Source: Massilia antarctica (GTDB taxonomy: Bacteria; Pseudomonadota; Gammaproteobacteria; Burkholderiales; Burkholderiaceae_D). Taken from it: a stretch of 64,000 bases of DNA. The stretch lies in assembly GCF_015689335.1 (NCBI RefSeq), contig NZ_CP065053.1:1240001-1304000 (forward strand). Direction: 5' to 3'. Positions within the stretch are counted from its first letter, which is position 1. Each line of letters opens with the position of its first letter. Below are positions 25,307 to 33,622 of the stretch, piece by piece. The notes beneath the pieces are model-generated. The model worked only from the letters and a program-made list of their open reading frames with translations. It was not told where the DNA came from and did no database searches. The position numbers and the translations under genes were made by a program.

Positions 25307-26560
25307 TTACTTGGCGGGAGCCGCGTTGAGCATGCCGTCGACGGCGGCGCGCAGGATGCGGTCGGCCTCGGCGATCTGTTCGTCGCTGACGATCAGCGCT
25401 GGCGCGAAGCGCACCACGTCGGTGCCGGCGATGAGCAGCATCAGGCCGAGCGCTTCACAGGCCTTGGTGATGTCCTTGGCGCGGCCCTTGAACGCTTCCG
25501 CCACCGGCAGGCCGATGAGCAAGCCGCTGCCGCGCACTTCGCCGAACACTTGCGGGTAGTCGGCGGCGAGCTTGCGCAGGTTGGCGAAGATCTTGTCCGA
25601 CGCTTCTTTTACACGCGCCAGGAAGGCGGGCTGGTTGATCGTTTCGATCACGTTCAGCGCCACGGTGGCGGCCAGCGGATTGCCGCCGTAGGTGGTGCCG
25701 TGCGAACCGACGCCGAAATGGGCCGCGATCTCGTGGGTGGTCAGCATGGCGCCGATCGGGTAGCCGTTGCCGAGCGCCTTGGCGCTGGTCAGGATGTCCG
25801 GCGTGACGCCCTTGTCCATGTACGCGTACAGGGCGCCGGTGCGGCCCACGCCGGATTGCACTTCGTCGAAAATGAGCAGGGCGCCGGTTTTGTCGCACAG
25901 TGCGCGCAGCTCTTTCAGGTAGGCCGGGTCGCCTGGAATGACGCCGCCTTCGCCCTGGATCGGCTCGACGATGACAGCGCACACGTCGTCGCCGATGGCG
26001 GCGCGGGCCGCTTCGATATCGTTGTACGGAATGTGGTTGATCTCTTGCGGCAGCGGCTCGAAGCCTTCGGTGTATTTCGGCTGGCCGCCGACCGACACGG
26101 TAAACAGGGTGCGGCCATGGAACGACGACAGGCAGGAAATGATGCGCGACTTGTGCGGGCCGAATTTGGTGTGGGCGTACTTACGCGCCAGCTTCAGGGC
26201 GCCTTCGTTCGCTTCCGCGCCGGAGTTGCAGAAGAAAGCGCGGTCGGCGAAGGTGGCTTCGGTCAGGGCCAGGGCCAGGCGCAGGACAGGCTCGTTGGTG
26301 TAGCCGTTGCCGAGGTGCCAGACGTTGTTGAGCTGAGCGGTCAGGGCGGCGACCAGGGTCGGATTGCAATGACCGAGGCTGGAGACGGCGATGCCGGAGG
26401 TGAAATCGAGGTAATGCTTGCCGTTCTGGTCCCACAGATCGAGGCCGGCGGCGCGCACGGGCACCATCGCGGCGGGCGCGTAAGTGGGGACGAGGACGTC
26501 GTCGAAGGTTTGTCTGGTCACCGGCCGCGTGGTTGCACCCGTTTCAAGCTTTGCGTTCAT
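25307..26560 (-). CDS. astC: succinylornithine/acetylornithine transaminase (AST pathway step 3)
   Basis: This 417-residue class III PLP aminotransferase converts N-succinylornithine and 2-oxoglutarate to the semialdehyde and glutamate. FCNSGAEANEGALKLARKY and IFDEVQSGVGRTG are the cofactor-binding segments, and Lys in TSAKALGNGYPIGAM is the PLP lysine. ATG 26560 has GAGGA six bases upstream. By sequence alone it could equally act in arginine synthesis (ArgD), but leading the AST operon argues for AstC/AruC. It is the first gene of the operon, with a 350-bp upstream region rich in repeats. Confidence 0.93.
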   Translation of the reverse strand: MNAKLETGATTRPVTRQTFDDVLVPTYAPAAMVPVRAAGLDLWDQNGKHYLDFTSGIAVSSLGHCNPTLVAALTAQLNNVWHLGNGYTNEPVLRLALALTEATFADRAFFCNSGAEANEGALKLARKYAHTKFGPHKSRIISCLSSFHGRTLFTVSVGGQPKYTEGFEPLPQEINHIPYNDIEAARAAIGDDVCAVIVEPIQGEGGVIPGDPAYLKELRALCDKTGALLIFDEVQSGVGRTGALYAYMDKGVTPDILTSAKALGNGYPIGAMLTTHEIAAHFGVGSHGTTYGGNPLAATVALNVIETINQPAFLARVKEASDKIFANLRKLAADYPQVFGEVRGSGLLIGLPVAEAFKGRAKDITKACEALGLMLLIAGTDVVRFAPALIVSDEQIAEADRILRAAVDGMLNAAPAK

Positions 26561-26703
26561 GGCATTCCTCATCCAATGTTAGTAGGGCGTACCAGGGCAA
26601 AGGCGCTGGGCACGTCGGACCATTATAAGAACAGCAGCCCCAAACATCTTTTGAATACGCGACAAGCATTTTCATTTTTGCTCGTCGCCAAAACTTGCTT
26701 AAC

Positions 26704-26718
26704 CGGGGTCAGACCCCG
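26704..26718. repeat. short palindrome CGGGGTCAGACCCCG
   Basis: This is a copy of the GGGGTCAGACC motif that also forms the ends of the elements at 26735-26904 and 35091-35158. It lies in the long gap upstream of astC. Confidence 0.6.
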
Positions 26719-26734
26719 ATGAAGCAAGCTCACA

Positions 26735-26904
26735 ACCGGGGTCTGACCTCTGATTAGAAATTAATTGCCAAAAAGCTGACAAAAGTGGCGCCCTGCGCGC
26801 CCAGTAACGGTGCAGCTACGAAGATACGCGCCCAACGTTGCCGTTTCAGAGGCGCGATCTGTGGATGGTGTGCAATTATTGCTAATCAGAGGTCAGACCC
26901 CGGT
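26735..26904. repeat. 170-bp element with 22-bp perfect terminal inverted repeats
   Basis: The arm at 26735-26756 begins ACCGGGGTCTGACCTCTG, and its exact complement ends the element at 26883-26904. The interior (about 126 bp) has no gene, and a second, imperfect inverted pair (TTAATTGC and GCAATTATT) lies just inside. It fills most of the gap between astC and its regulator gene and overlaps no coding sequence. It resembles a non-autonomous repeat; no target duplication was recognised. Confidence 0.7.
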
Positions 26905-26919
26905 GTTGCGGTGTTGGCT

Positions 26920-27870
26920 TCAGGCAGGCGGGGCGGCGAGCTTGCGCTGGCGTTCTTCGCGCGGGGTGTTGCCGAACAGGGCGCCGAAGGCGGTCGAGAA
27001 GTGCGAGCCGCTCGAAAAGCCACACATCAGTCCCACCTGGACAATCGAGTAGTGGGTGTCGAGCAGTAACTGGCGCGCGCGCTGCAGCCTCAGCTCCAGG
27101 TAGTAGCGCGACGGCAGGCTGCCCAGGTATTGCTTGAACAGCCGCTCCAGCTGGCGCCGCGATATCCCCACCAGATTGGCAATGTCGTCCGTCGACAGCG
27201 GTTCTTCGATGTTCGCTTCCATCAGGGTCACCGCTTCCGTCAGCTTGGGCTGCAAGGCGCCGAATCGCGCCTGCAAAGCCACCCGCTGCCGCTCTTCCTT
27301 GCCGCGCACGCGGTCGATGCACAGCGTTTCCTTGATGCGCGCCTGGACTCCCGCACCGAAAATGATCTCGACCAGGTTCAGCGCGAAGTCGATGCTGGCC
27401 GCGCCGCCGCAGCAGGTCAGACGGTTGTCGTCGATCTCGAACAGGTTCGGGGTAAACACGGCGCGGTCGGCTACCGTGTCGACCTCGGCATACAGCGCCC
27501 ACGGCAGCGCCGTACGCACGCCGTTGAGCACGCCCGCGTCGGCCAGCCACAGCACCCCTGCCCCGACCCCGCCCCAGAATGGCGCGGCGCGGCAGCGCTC
27601 GATCAGGATGCGGCTGTTGGCCGGTTTCAGCGAGGCTTGCGCTTCGTCCGCCACCAGCAGCACCAGATGCCAGTGGCGCTGGGCGTCGGCGGCAAATTTG
27701 TCGGGACTGCGCACGTCCACGTGCAAGCGCTCGGGACCGAGAATCTTGGCTGCCAGGCGCAGCGGCTGGAACAGGCCGGCCCAGGTCAGCGAATCGGGTT
27801 CGCCGGCGTTGATGAGGAGCACGCGCAGCGGTGTTTCTTGCGCCAGGCGGGCGAGTTTGGCTAGTGGCAT
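26920..27870 (-). CDS. ArgR-like GlxA-family transcriptional regulator (DJ-1/PfpI plus AraC HTH)
   Basis: This 316-residue regulator starts at ATG 27870 (MPLAKLARLAQETPLRVLLIN). The N-terminal ~190 residues form a DJ-1/PfpI-like domain. The C-terminus is a double AraC helix-turn-helix with ISRRQLERLFKQYLGSLPSRYYLELRL and VGLMCGFSSGSHFSTAFGALFGNTP. This architecture is that of Pseudomonas ArgR, the arginine-responsive activator of aru genes and gdhB. Its place directly upstream of the AST/GDH operon supports the same role; binding sites were not identified. A longer frame to 28098 gives arginine-rich noise and is rejected. Confidence 0.8.
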   Translation of the reverse strand: MPLAKLARLAQETPLRVLLINAGEPDSLTWAGLFQPLRLAAKILGPERLHVDVRSPDKFAADAQRHWHLVLLVADEAQASLKPANSRILIERCRAAPFWGGVGAGVLWLADAGVLNGVRTALPWALYAEVDTVADRAVFTPNLFEIDDNRLTCCGGAASIDFALNLVEIIFGAGVQARIKETLCIDRVRGKEERQRVALQARFGALQPKLTEAVTLMEANIEEPLSTDDIANLVGISRRQLERLFKQYLGSLPSRYYLELRLQRARQLLLDTHYSIVQVGLMCGFSSGSHFSTAFGALFGNTPREERQRKLAAPPA

Positions 27871-28114
27871 CGAACGGGCATGGGTGCGTCTGCAAAGTGC
27901 GTCATGGCAAAAAAACGAGCGCCGGCATGGCGCCGCAACATTCCATTGGCTGACTATCATACCGGAGATCAACGAACCTGCCCGGACCCGGCCCGGCGCC
28001 CGCCACACAATCGGCCCCGCCGCGCGCTGTAGCAAATCAGCATCAGTGCGACGATAGCGGGGCCGCGCAGAGCGCATAAGCCCGCGCGCCGCCATCAAAC
28101 CAGGCGTAGCCAGC

Positions 28115-28120
28115 TATAAT
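28115..28120 (+). promoter_or_regulatory. TATAAT -10 element abutting the MarR gene
   Basis: A consensus TATAAT ends 8 bp before the ATG at 28129. If used, transcription would begin at or next to the start codon, giving a leaderless message, or translation begins at TTG 28159 behind AAGGAG (28146-28151). Confidence 0.45.
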
Positions 28121-28128
28121 CACGGCCT

Positions 28129-28596
28129 ATGGGGGAACGTTATTTAAGGAGTGTGCGCTTGCTGGCCGAGTGCCTGCAGAGCTTTGAGCGCTTTTCGGGC
28201 GAATCCGTGCGCCAGTGCGGCTTGACGCATGCCCAGTTCGATATCATCGCCACGCTCGGCAATACGCAGGGCATGACGTACAAGGAACTGGGCGAGAAAA
28301 CCTTGATCACCAAGGGCACCTTGACCGGCGTGATCGACCGCCTGGAACAGAAGGGCCTGGTTGCGCGCGAACGCAGCTGCGACGACAAGCGCTCGTTTTA
28401 CGTACGCCTGACGGCCTGCGGCGAGGCGCTGTTCCAGGACGTGTTTCCCAAGGTGGTCGAACACGGCAGGCAATTGTTTTCGTCGTTCTCGGATACGGAT
28501 TTCGATGGCATCGATGCCAGCTTGCACAAACTCAAGCAAGTCATCACCGACCATGCGGTTTGCCCCACATCACAACAACACAAGGAAGAAGATTGA
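28129..28596 (+). CDS. MarR-family transcriptional regulator
   Basis: The product has 155 residues from ATG 28129, or about 145 from TTG 28159, which has a good ribosome-binding site. The winged helix is clear: MTYKELGEKTLITKGTLTGVIDRLEQKGLV with wing RERSCDDKRSFYVRLT. MarR proteins repress efflux or stress genes and respond to small aromatic or oxidant signals. The ligand is unknown. The stop overlaps the TTG start of the next small gene, so the two form an operon. Confidence 0.85.
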   Translation: MGERYLRSVRLLAECLQSFERFSGESVRQCGLTHAQFDIIATLGNTQGMTYKELGEKTLITKGTLTGVIDRLEQKGLVARERSCDDKRSFYVRLTACGEALFQDVFPKVVEHGRQLFSSFSDTDFDGIDASLHKLKQVITDHAVCPTSQQHKEED

Positions 28597-28874
28597 AAAC
28601 GACTCTGCTCGAAGGCAAAAAGCCCGCCCATTTTGACAAGCACATCATCGGCAACCTGCTGCTCAACGTGGCCACGCCGGACGAAGTGCGCCAGGAAAAA
28701 ATGCTGATCGGCGTGCGCAACGAAGCCGGCGACATCTATCGCCTGATCGGTGCAACCAAGCTGAACAGCTTCATGAATGCGGTCGAGGAATTGTTCGACC
28801 TGGGCCTGGTCGATGAGTTGCAGGATACCGAAGCGACCCAGGATGGCTGCGACGCGATCTTCAGCGAGCCCTGA
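28593..28874 (+). CDS. small conserved-looking hypothetical protein, coupled to the MarR gene
   Basis: The product has 93 residues with start TTG 28593 inside the stop region of the MarR gene; AAGGAAG is 7 bases upstream. The sequence is well-behaved globular protein (HIIGNLLLNVATPDEVRQEKMLIGVRNEAGDIYRLIGATKLNSF), acidic at the C-terminus, with no membrane segment. I do not recognise a family. Coupling to MarR suggests it is co-regulated and may modulate the regulator, but that is inference. Confidence 0.65.
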   Translation: MKTTLLEGKKPAHFDKHIIGNLLLNVATPDEVRQEKMLIGVRNEAGDIYRLIGATKLNSFMNAVEELFDLGLVDELQDTEATQDGCDAIFSEP

Positions 28875-28982
28875 TTGCCAGGCCGTGTCCGCCGGCCAGC
28901 CCCTTGACCGGGGCGCCCGGACGGCGCGTAGATTAATGCTTTAAAGCACGTTTTTACGACAAACACGGCTGGGTTATGGGAG

Positions 28983-28988
28983 TATAAT
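28983..28988 (+). promoter_or_regulatory. TATAAT -10 element abutting the HDOD gene
   Basis: TATAAT ends 6 bp before ATG 28995. A start about 7 bases downstream of the box would coincide with the A of ATG, so the message may be leaderless; no ribosome-binding site is visible. Confidence 0.45.
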
Positions 28989-28994
28989 TTTTTC

Positions 28995-29828
28995 ATGGAC
29001 AGACTCGAAGCGTACAAGAGCATCGCTGCTCAAGCAAGCCGGGGGGAACTGAGTTTCCCGACCAACGTCGACGCCACGCTCAAGCTGCAGCGCGCGCTGA
29101 GCGATCCCGACTGTCATGCCGATACGGCGGCCCGCCTGGTACAGGCCGAGCCGCTGCTGGCGGCGCGCACCGTGGCGATCGCCAATTCGGTCGCCTATAA
29201 CCGTTCCGGCAATGAAGTCACGAATGTGCGCACGGCCGTGCAGCGGGTGGGCTTTCGCACCCTCAACGCGCTGGGCGCGGCGGTCATCGTGCGCCAGCTC
29301 GACAGCAAAATCACCGAACCTTCCCTGCGCGCCAAGGCCAACCAGCTGTGGCAGCACTCGGCCCACGTGGCGGCGCTGTCACAGGTGATCGCGCGGCGGG
29401 TGGCCCATCTCGACCCGGAAACGGCGATGTTCGCCGGCATCGTGCACGAGGTGGGCGGCTTTTACATGCTCTCGCGCGCGGACGAGTTTCCGGGCTTGTT
29501 CGAAGGCGAGCCGGACGACTGGATCGAACATGGGGAACAGATCATCGGCCGCTGCGTCCTGCAACGCCTGAGCGTGCCGGCGCCGGTCATGGCGGCCATC
29601 GAGGCGCTGTGGGTCGGCATGCGCGCGCTGCCGCCCGAAACCCTGGGCGACACCTTGCTGCTGGCCAACGACCTGGCACCGGTCCCCTCGCCCCTGTACG
29701 AACGCGCCGGCGCCACCTCGCGCCAGGCGGCGGCCACCATCGACTTCGTCATCGGCGATGGCACGCTCAACAGCATCCTGGAAGAATCGGCCGCCGAAGT
29801 GAGCAGCCTGACCTCGGCCCTGATGTAA
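28995..29828 (+). CDS. HDOD domain signalling protein
   Basis: This 277-residue single-domain protein begins MDRLEAYKSIAAQASRGELSFPTNVDATLKL. The HDOD core runs from about residue 20 to 220, including AEPLLAARTVAIANSVAYN, RTAVQRVGFRTLNALG and the degenerate HD-type segment MFAGIVHEVGGFYML. HDOD proteins lack the full phosphodiesterase site and serve as signalling or adaptor proteins, often in motility, secretion or DNA-damage responses. No partner domain is present. An intrinsic terminator follows at 29835. Confidence 0.88.
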   Translation: MDRLEAYKSIAAQASRGELSFPTNVDATLKLQRALSDPDCHADTAARLVQAEPLLAARTVAIANSVAYNRSGNEVTNVRTAVQRVGFRTLNALGAAVIVRQLDSKITEPSLRAKANQLWQHSAHVAALSQVIARRVAHLDPETAMFAGIVHEVGGFYMLSRADEFPGLFEGEPDDWIEHGEQIIGRCVLQRLSVPAPVMAAIEALWVGMRALPPETLGDTLLLANDLAPVPSPLYERAGATSRQAAATIDFVIGDGTLNSILEESAAEVSSLTSALM

Positions 29829-29834
29829 GCTGGC

Positions 29835-29862
29835 GGCGCGGCGTCCTGCCGCGCCCTGTTTT
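29835..29862 (+). terminator. intrinsic terminator after the HDOD gene
   Basis: GGCGCGGC (29835-29842) pairs with GCCGCGCC (29848-29855) over a 5-base loop, followed by CTGTTTT. It lies 7 bp after the HDOD stop. Confidence 0.75.
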
Positions 29863-29896
29863 CCCCGTGCAAGTTCTCAAGGGCTTCCGCCCAGGC

Positions 29897-29958
29897 AAAA
29901 AAATGCCCGCTGTATCAGAGCGGGCGAAGTCCAAAACTAGGGATGTCCTGAAAGAGAC
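29897..29958 (-). ncRNA. candidate small RNA of about 60 nt
   Basis: On the minus strand a strong intrinsic terminator (GCCCGCT at 29925-29919 pairing with AGCGGGC at 29911-29905, then seven T at 29903-29897) stands with no minus-strand gene in front of it: lacI and the HDOD gene both run on the plus strand. A TATAGT (-10-like) at 29970-29965 would start RNA near 29958. The -35 region is weak. This may be a free small RNA, or an antisense/leader terminator of unknown use. Confidence 0.4.
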
Positions 29959-30115
29959 AGTTCCACTATAGCCCGCGCCATATTGCACTTCTGTGCGTGA
30001 ACACACACAAGAAGAAAATTCCCCCTGGAAACTTTCCTTGTTTTGACAGAAAGCATGCCCGGCGGGGATGAAATCCGACAAAACTTTTCAAAAAGCTAAT
30101 GCGACCAGTGACTTC

Positions 30116-31144
30116 ATGAGCAAAACAAGCAGCAGCAAGAGCCGGGCAAGCGGAAAAACCACCCTGGCGACGGTGGCCGCGCATGCCGGCGTATCGGCCA
30201 TGACCGCCTCGCGCGCGTTGAACCAGCCAGCGCTGGTATCGGTGGCGGTGCGCGAGCGGGTTGAACTGGCCGTCGCCGAACTCGGTTACGTGCCGAACCG
30301 CGCCGCGCGCGCGCTGGCCTCGGCGCAGTCGAACGTGATCGTGGTGCTGGTACCGTCGCTGTCGAATGCCGTGTTCACCGCCGTGCTGGAAGGCATCCAG
30401 GATGCGGCCGGGCCCGGCAATTACCAGCTTTTGATCGGCAACACCCGTTATTCCGATGCCGAGGAAGAAAAGCTGCTCGGCATTTATCTGCAATCGAACC
30501 CGGACGGGATTTTGCTCTCCAGCCTGAGCCACAGCGCGCGGATGACGCAGATGCTGGCCGCCTCGGGCGTGCCGGTGGTGTCGATGATGGACCTGGCCAG
30601 CGCGCCCGAGCAGTTCTCGGTCGGGTTTTCGCAGTTCGACGCGGGGCAGGCGATGACGCGCTATCTGATCGGGAAGGGCCATACCCGCATCGGTTTCATC
30701 GGCGCCCAGCTCGACGAACGCACCCTGCGCCGCGCCGATGGCTACCGCAAGGCGATGAGCGACGCGGGCCTGCTCGATGCGCGCCTGGAGCTGATGGTGG
30801 GCGAGCCGTCGACCATCGCGCTGGGGGCCGCTCTGCTGGGGCGGATGCTGGAGCAGGCGCCGGACTGCGATGCGGTTTTCTGCTGCAACGACGACCTGGC
30901 GCATGGCGCGATTTACCAGTGCCAGCGGCGCGGGATCGCAGTGCCGGGGCAGCTGGCGGTGTGCGGGTTTAACGATTTGCCTGCGTCGGAATGGATGACG
31001 CCATCGGTCACCACGATCGACACGCCGCGCTACAAAATCGGGTTCGAGGCGGCCAGCCTGCTGCGCGCGCTGATCAAGGGCGAAACGCCGCCGGTGACGC
31101 AGATCGACCTGGGGTTCACCTTGATGGCGCGCGAAAGCGCGTAG
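30116..31144 (+). CDS. LacI-family transcriptional repressor
   Basis: The product has 342 residues from ATG 30116; an in-frame ATG at 30068 would add 16 residues, and neither has a strong ribosome-binding site. The N-terminal HTH is LATVAAHAGVSAMTASRALNQP with hinge YVPNRAARALASAQS. The rest is a periplasmic-binding-protein-like sensor (NVIVVLVPSLSNAVF to VCGFNDLPASEW), closest in look to GntR/GalR-type sugar regulators. A 16-bp palindrome typical of this family lies before the symporter gene at 35025, so it probably controls the convergent symporter-phosphorylase pair. Confidence 0.9.
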   Translation: MSKTSSSKSRASGKTTLATVAAHAGVSAMTASRALNQPALVSVAVRERVELAVAELGYVPNRAARALASAQSNVIVVLVPSLSNAVFTAVLEGIQDAAGPGNYQLLIGNTRYSDAEEEKLLGIYLQSNPDGILLSSLSHSARMTQMLAASGVPVVSMMDLASAPEQFSVGFSQFDAGQAMTRYLIGKGHTRIGFIGAQLDERTLRRADGYRKAMSDAGLLDARLELMVGEPSTIALGAALLGRMLEQAPDCDAVFCCNDDLAHGAIYQCQRRGIAVPGQLAVCGFNDLPASEWMTPSVTTIDTPRYKIGFEAASLLRALIKGETPPVTQIDLGFTLMARESA

Positions 31145-31156
31145 CTCTGTTGGCGC

Positions 31157-31225
31157 ACCCGTCGTGCCCATTAACCCCGTCGTACCCATTAACCCCGTCG
31201 TACCCGCACAGGCGGGTACGACGGG
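31157..31225. repeat. REP-like repeat cluster with 14-bp perfect hairpin
   Basis: Three near-copies of CCCGTCGTACCCATTAA occur in tandem. The last becomes CCCGTCGTACCCGC (31194-31207) paired with GCGGGTACGACGGG (31212-31225) over a 4-base loop. The cluster separates the convergent lacI and phosphorylase genes, where it could terminate both. It is related to the repeat at 40152-40200. Confidence 0.75.
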
Positions 31226-31250
31226 TGATCGGGCAATCACGAACCGACGC

Positions 31251-33602
31251 TCAGGGCACAAATACATCCAGCCGATACTCCGCCCCCGCCACGATCCCGG
31301 TCATGCGCGCTTCCGGTAAAAATTTGCCCTCGTACCTGACCATCACGCCCTTCACATCCGCGCGCTCGACGTGCACGGCAAAGCGCGCCCCGCGAAACTC
31401 GCGCTCCACCTCCATGCGCTGCCACGCGGCGGGCATCTGCGGATTGATCGTCAGCCCATCCACATCCCCTTTCAGCCCGCACAAACCCTCGACAATGCTG
31501 CGGTACACCCACGACACCGTCCCGGTATTGAACAACTGGCTCGACCTGCCCGCCGTGCGCGGATACTCGCGGTGCGCGCCCCGGTAGTAATTGGGGATGA
31601 ACACCGGCAGCTGCCCGCGCTGCAGATAATCGGCGTCGTCCGGCCCCGGAATCATCTGGCGCAACAGCATGTGGGCGCGCTCGGACTGGCCGATGCTGTA
31701 CAAGCTGAAAATGTAGAAAATCGCCGCGTGGTTGTACACCGCCCCATTTTCCGCCGACCCGGGGTGCTTCTGCGTGACCCGCCCTACATCGTCGCGCATG
31801 GCGCTGTAGGGCGGCGCGAACATCGTCACGCCGTAGGGCGAATACAGCTGGCGCTCGACCTCGGCCAGCATGCTGGCAGTCTGCGCGCCGTCGGCCGCCC
31901 CGCTCAGGATAGCCCACGCCTGCGGATTGAGGTAGATGCGCCCTTGCGCATCCGTCCTCACGCCGAACTTCACGTCGTCATCCGTGATACCGCGCGCGAA
32001 CCAGGCGCCGTCCCACAGGTGCGCATTAGCCGCCGCATTCAGCGCCGCCGCGCCGGCGCGGAAGTGCCGCGCCTGCCCGGCCTCGCCGCGTTGCTCGCAC
32101 ACGGCCGCCCACAGCGTGAGCGCGTACGCCGCCGCCACCGTCAGCCAGCCGGACACGCCGCGCCCCTTGTAGCCCACCATGTTCATCGGATCGCACCAGT
32201 CACCCTGCGCGATCAACGACAGGCCGCGATGGTCACGTTCGGCCAGCAGCCAGTCCATGGCGCGCCCCACCCGCGCAAACGCGCTCTCGCCGCGCCCCTG
32301 CGCATCGACCACGCTTTCATCGAGCATGGCGACATCGGCCGTCTCGTCGAGGTAAGCCTGCAAGCATACGGGCAGCCACACGCAATGGTCGGTGTGCGGC
32401 ACCTGGTTGATGTACTTGAGCTCCGCGCCGGCCGCCAGCAGTATCCCGTCGGGCATGGCACCGGACGCTTCCTGCTGGCTGAGCGCATGCAGGAAGGCGG
32501 CGCGCATCACGGAAGGACGCACGAAGCTCATGCCCATATTGTCCTGCAGGTAGTTGCGCGTCTGCGGGTCGGTCGTGAGGCGGTTCACGTCGCCGTGGTA
32601 GAACACCTGGCGCGGCAGCCAGTGGTTGACGAAGTTATCCAGTTCCTTGTCGGGCGTGGAGATGCGCACGCAACCGCGTCCGCCGGCCACGTAAGCCTGC
32701 GCCTGGGCGGCGGCGCGGGCAAAGCCCTCTTCGCTCAGCCAGGCGCTGCGCAGGGACGCGATCTCGGCATCGTCGATGGCGGGGCCGAACAGGAAGCGGT
32801 GGGTGCTGGCCGCGCCGCCGGCCAGCGCCAGCTGGTATTGCACAACCGCGGCCGGCGTCTCGTAGCGCGCGTCGCCATTGGCCAGCGCGCCGCGCCGCAA
32901 GGCCGACGGATCATGCAGGCCACCCTCGCCTTCGAAGGCGCCCTGGTTGGCTTCCCACGAATCGGGCACCTGCTCGCACAGGAAGAAGGTCTTGTCCTTG
33001 AAGTCCTTGTTCTTGAAGTAGTCGGCCACCTTCTGGTACGGCGTGACGCTGCTGGCGACGATACCTCGCAGGTCGGCGCGGTACTCGGCCGACTGGTTCA
33101 TCCACGACATGTACCCGATCGGGAAGTAGGGCGTCACACTGATCCTGCGCGGGCGGCCCGACAGGTTGGTAACCCGCAGCGACCACAGTTCGACCACCGC
33201 ATCCGGCGCCAGGCAAAGACGCAGGTCGACGCCGATGCCGAGGTGTTCGACGTGCCACGCCAGGTCGCTCTGGCCGACCGAGAAGGCAAAGCGGTCCAGC
33301 GCCGCGCGTACCGGCTCGTAGGGGGCGGAAAACAGCTCGCCCGTGTCCTCATCCTTCACGTAAAAGAAGCGGCCCGGATGGTGCGCAAAATAGGCCTGCT
33401 CCGGCTGCATGAAGGACTTCGCTTCCATGTTCGGAGGATGCGCGTACTTGGCCGGTTCCGGCTGCATGAACTGGGCCACCGCGTAGCCGCGGCAGGTCAC
33501 CTGGATCATCATCGTGCGGTTCCACAGGAAGCCGGCGGCGTGCGGCATCGCGGTCGGGCTGCTCAATTCGTAGCGGGCACCGTCGTCGGTGGGGCGTAGC
33601 AT
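31251..33602 (-). CDS. GH94-type glycoside phosphorylase (cellobionate-phosphorylase-like)
   Basis: The product has 783 residues with the GH94 layout. An N-terminal beta-sandwich ([39 protein letters not shown]) leads into an alpha/alpha barrel with [37 protein letters not shown] and [11 protein letters not shown], which holds the expected catalytic Asp; a jelly-roll C-terminus follows. These enzymes cleave beta-linked disaccharides with phosphate to give a sugar 1-phosphate. Length and several motifs recall cellobionic acid phosphorylases, but the acceptor sugar is not proven. No signal peptide, so cytoplasmic. The start at 33602 has GGAG seven bases upstream; the symporter gene ends 20 bp before it. 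Confidence 0.78.
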   Translation of the reverse strand: MLRPTDDGARYELSSPTAMPHAAGFLWNRTMMIQVTCRGYAVAQFMQPEPAKYAHPPNMEAKSFMQPEQAYFAHHPGRFFYVKDEDTGELFSAPYEPVRAALDRFAFSVGQSDLAWHVEHLGIGVDLRLCLAPDAVVELWSLRVTNLSGRPRRISVTPYFPIGYMSWMNQSAEYRADLRGIVASSVTPYQKVADYFKNKDFKDKTFFLCEQVPDSWEANQGAFEGEGGLHDPSALRRGALANGDARYETPAAVVQYQLALAGGAASTHRFLFGPAIDDAEIASLRSAWLSEEGFARAAAQAQAYVAGGRGCVRISTPDKELDNFVNHWLPRQVFYHGDVNRLTTDPQTRNYLQDNMGMSFVRPSVMRAAFLHALSQQEASGAMPDGILLAAGAELKYINQVPHTDHCVWLPVCLQAYLDETADVAMLDESVVDAQGRGESAFARVGRAMDWLLAERDHRGLSLIAQGDWCDPMNMVGYKGRGVSGWLTVAAAYALTLWAAVCEQRGEAGQARHFRAGAAALNAAANAHLWDGAWFARGITDDDVKFGVRTDAQGRIYLNPQAWAILSGAADGAQTASMLAEVERQLYSPYGVTMFAPPYSAMRDDVGRVTQKHPGSAENGAVYNHAAIFYIFSLYSIGQSERAHMLLRQMIPGPDDADYLQRGQLPVFIPNYYRGAHREYPRTAGRSSQLFNTGTVSWVYRSIVEGLCGLKGDVDGLTINPQMPAAWQRMEVEREFRGARFAVHVERADVKGVMVRYEGKFLPEARMTGIVAGAEYRLDVFVP

Positions 33603-33622
33603 AAAACGTCTCCGGAAATGCG

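Noticed and set aside
27871..28098. N-terminal extension of the ArgR-like regulator
   Set aside because: The added 76 residues are Arg/Cys-rich with no match to the family, whose members begin near the DJ-1-like domain; ATG 27870 is the natural start.
31371..33599. 742-codon open frame on the plus strand
   Set aside because: It lies wholly opposite the GH94-type phosphorylase, whose motifs are intact; no domain in the plus-strand frame.
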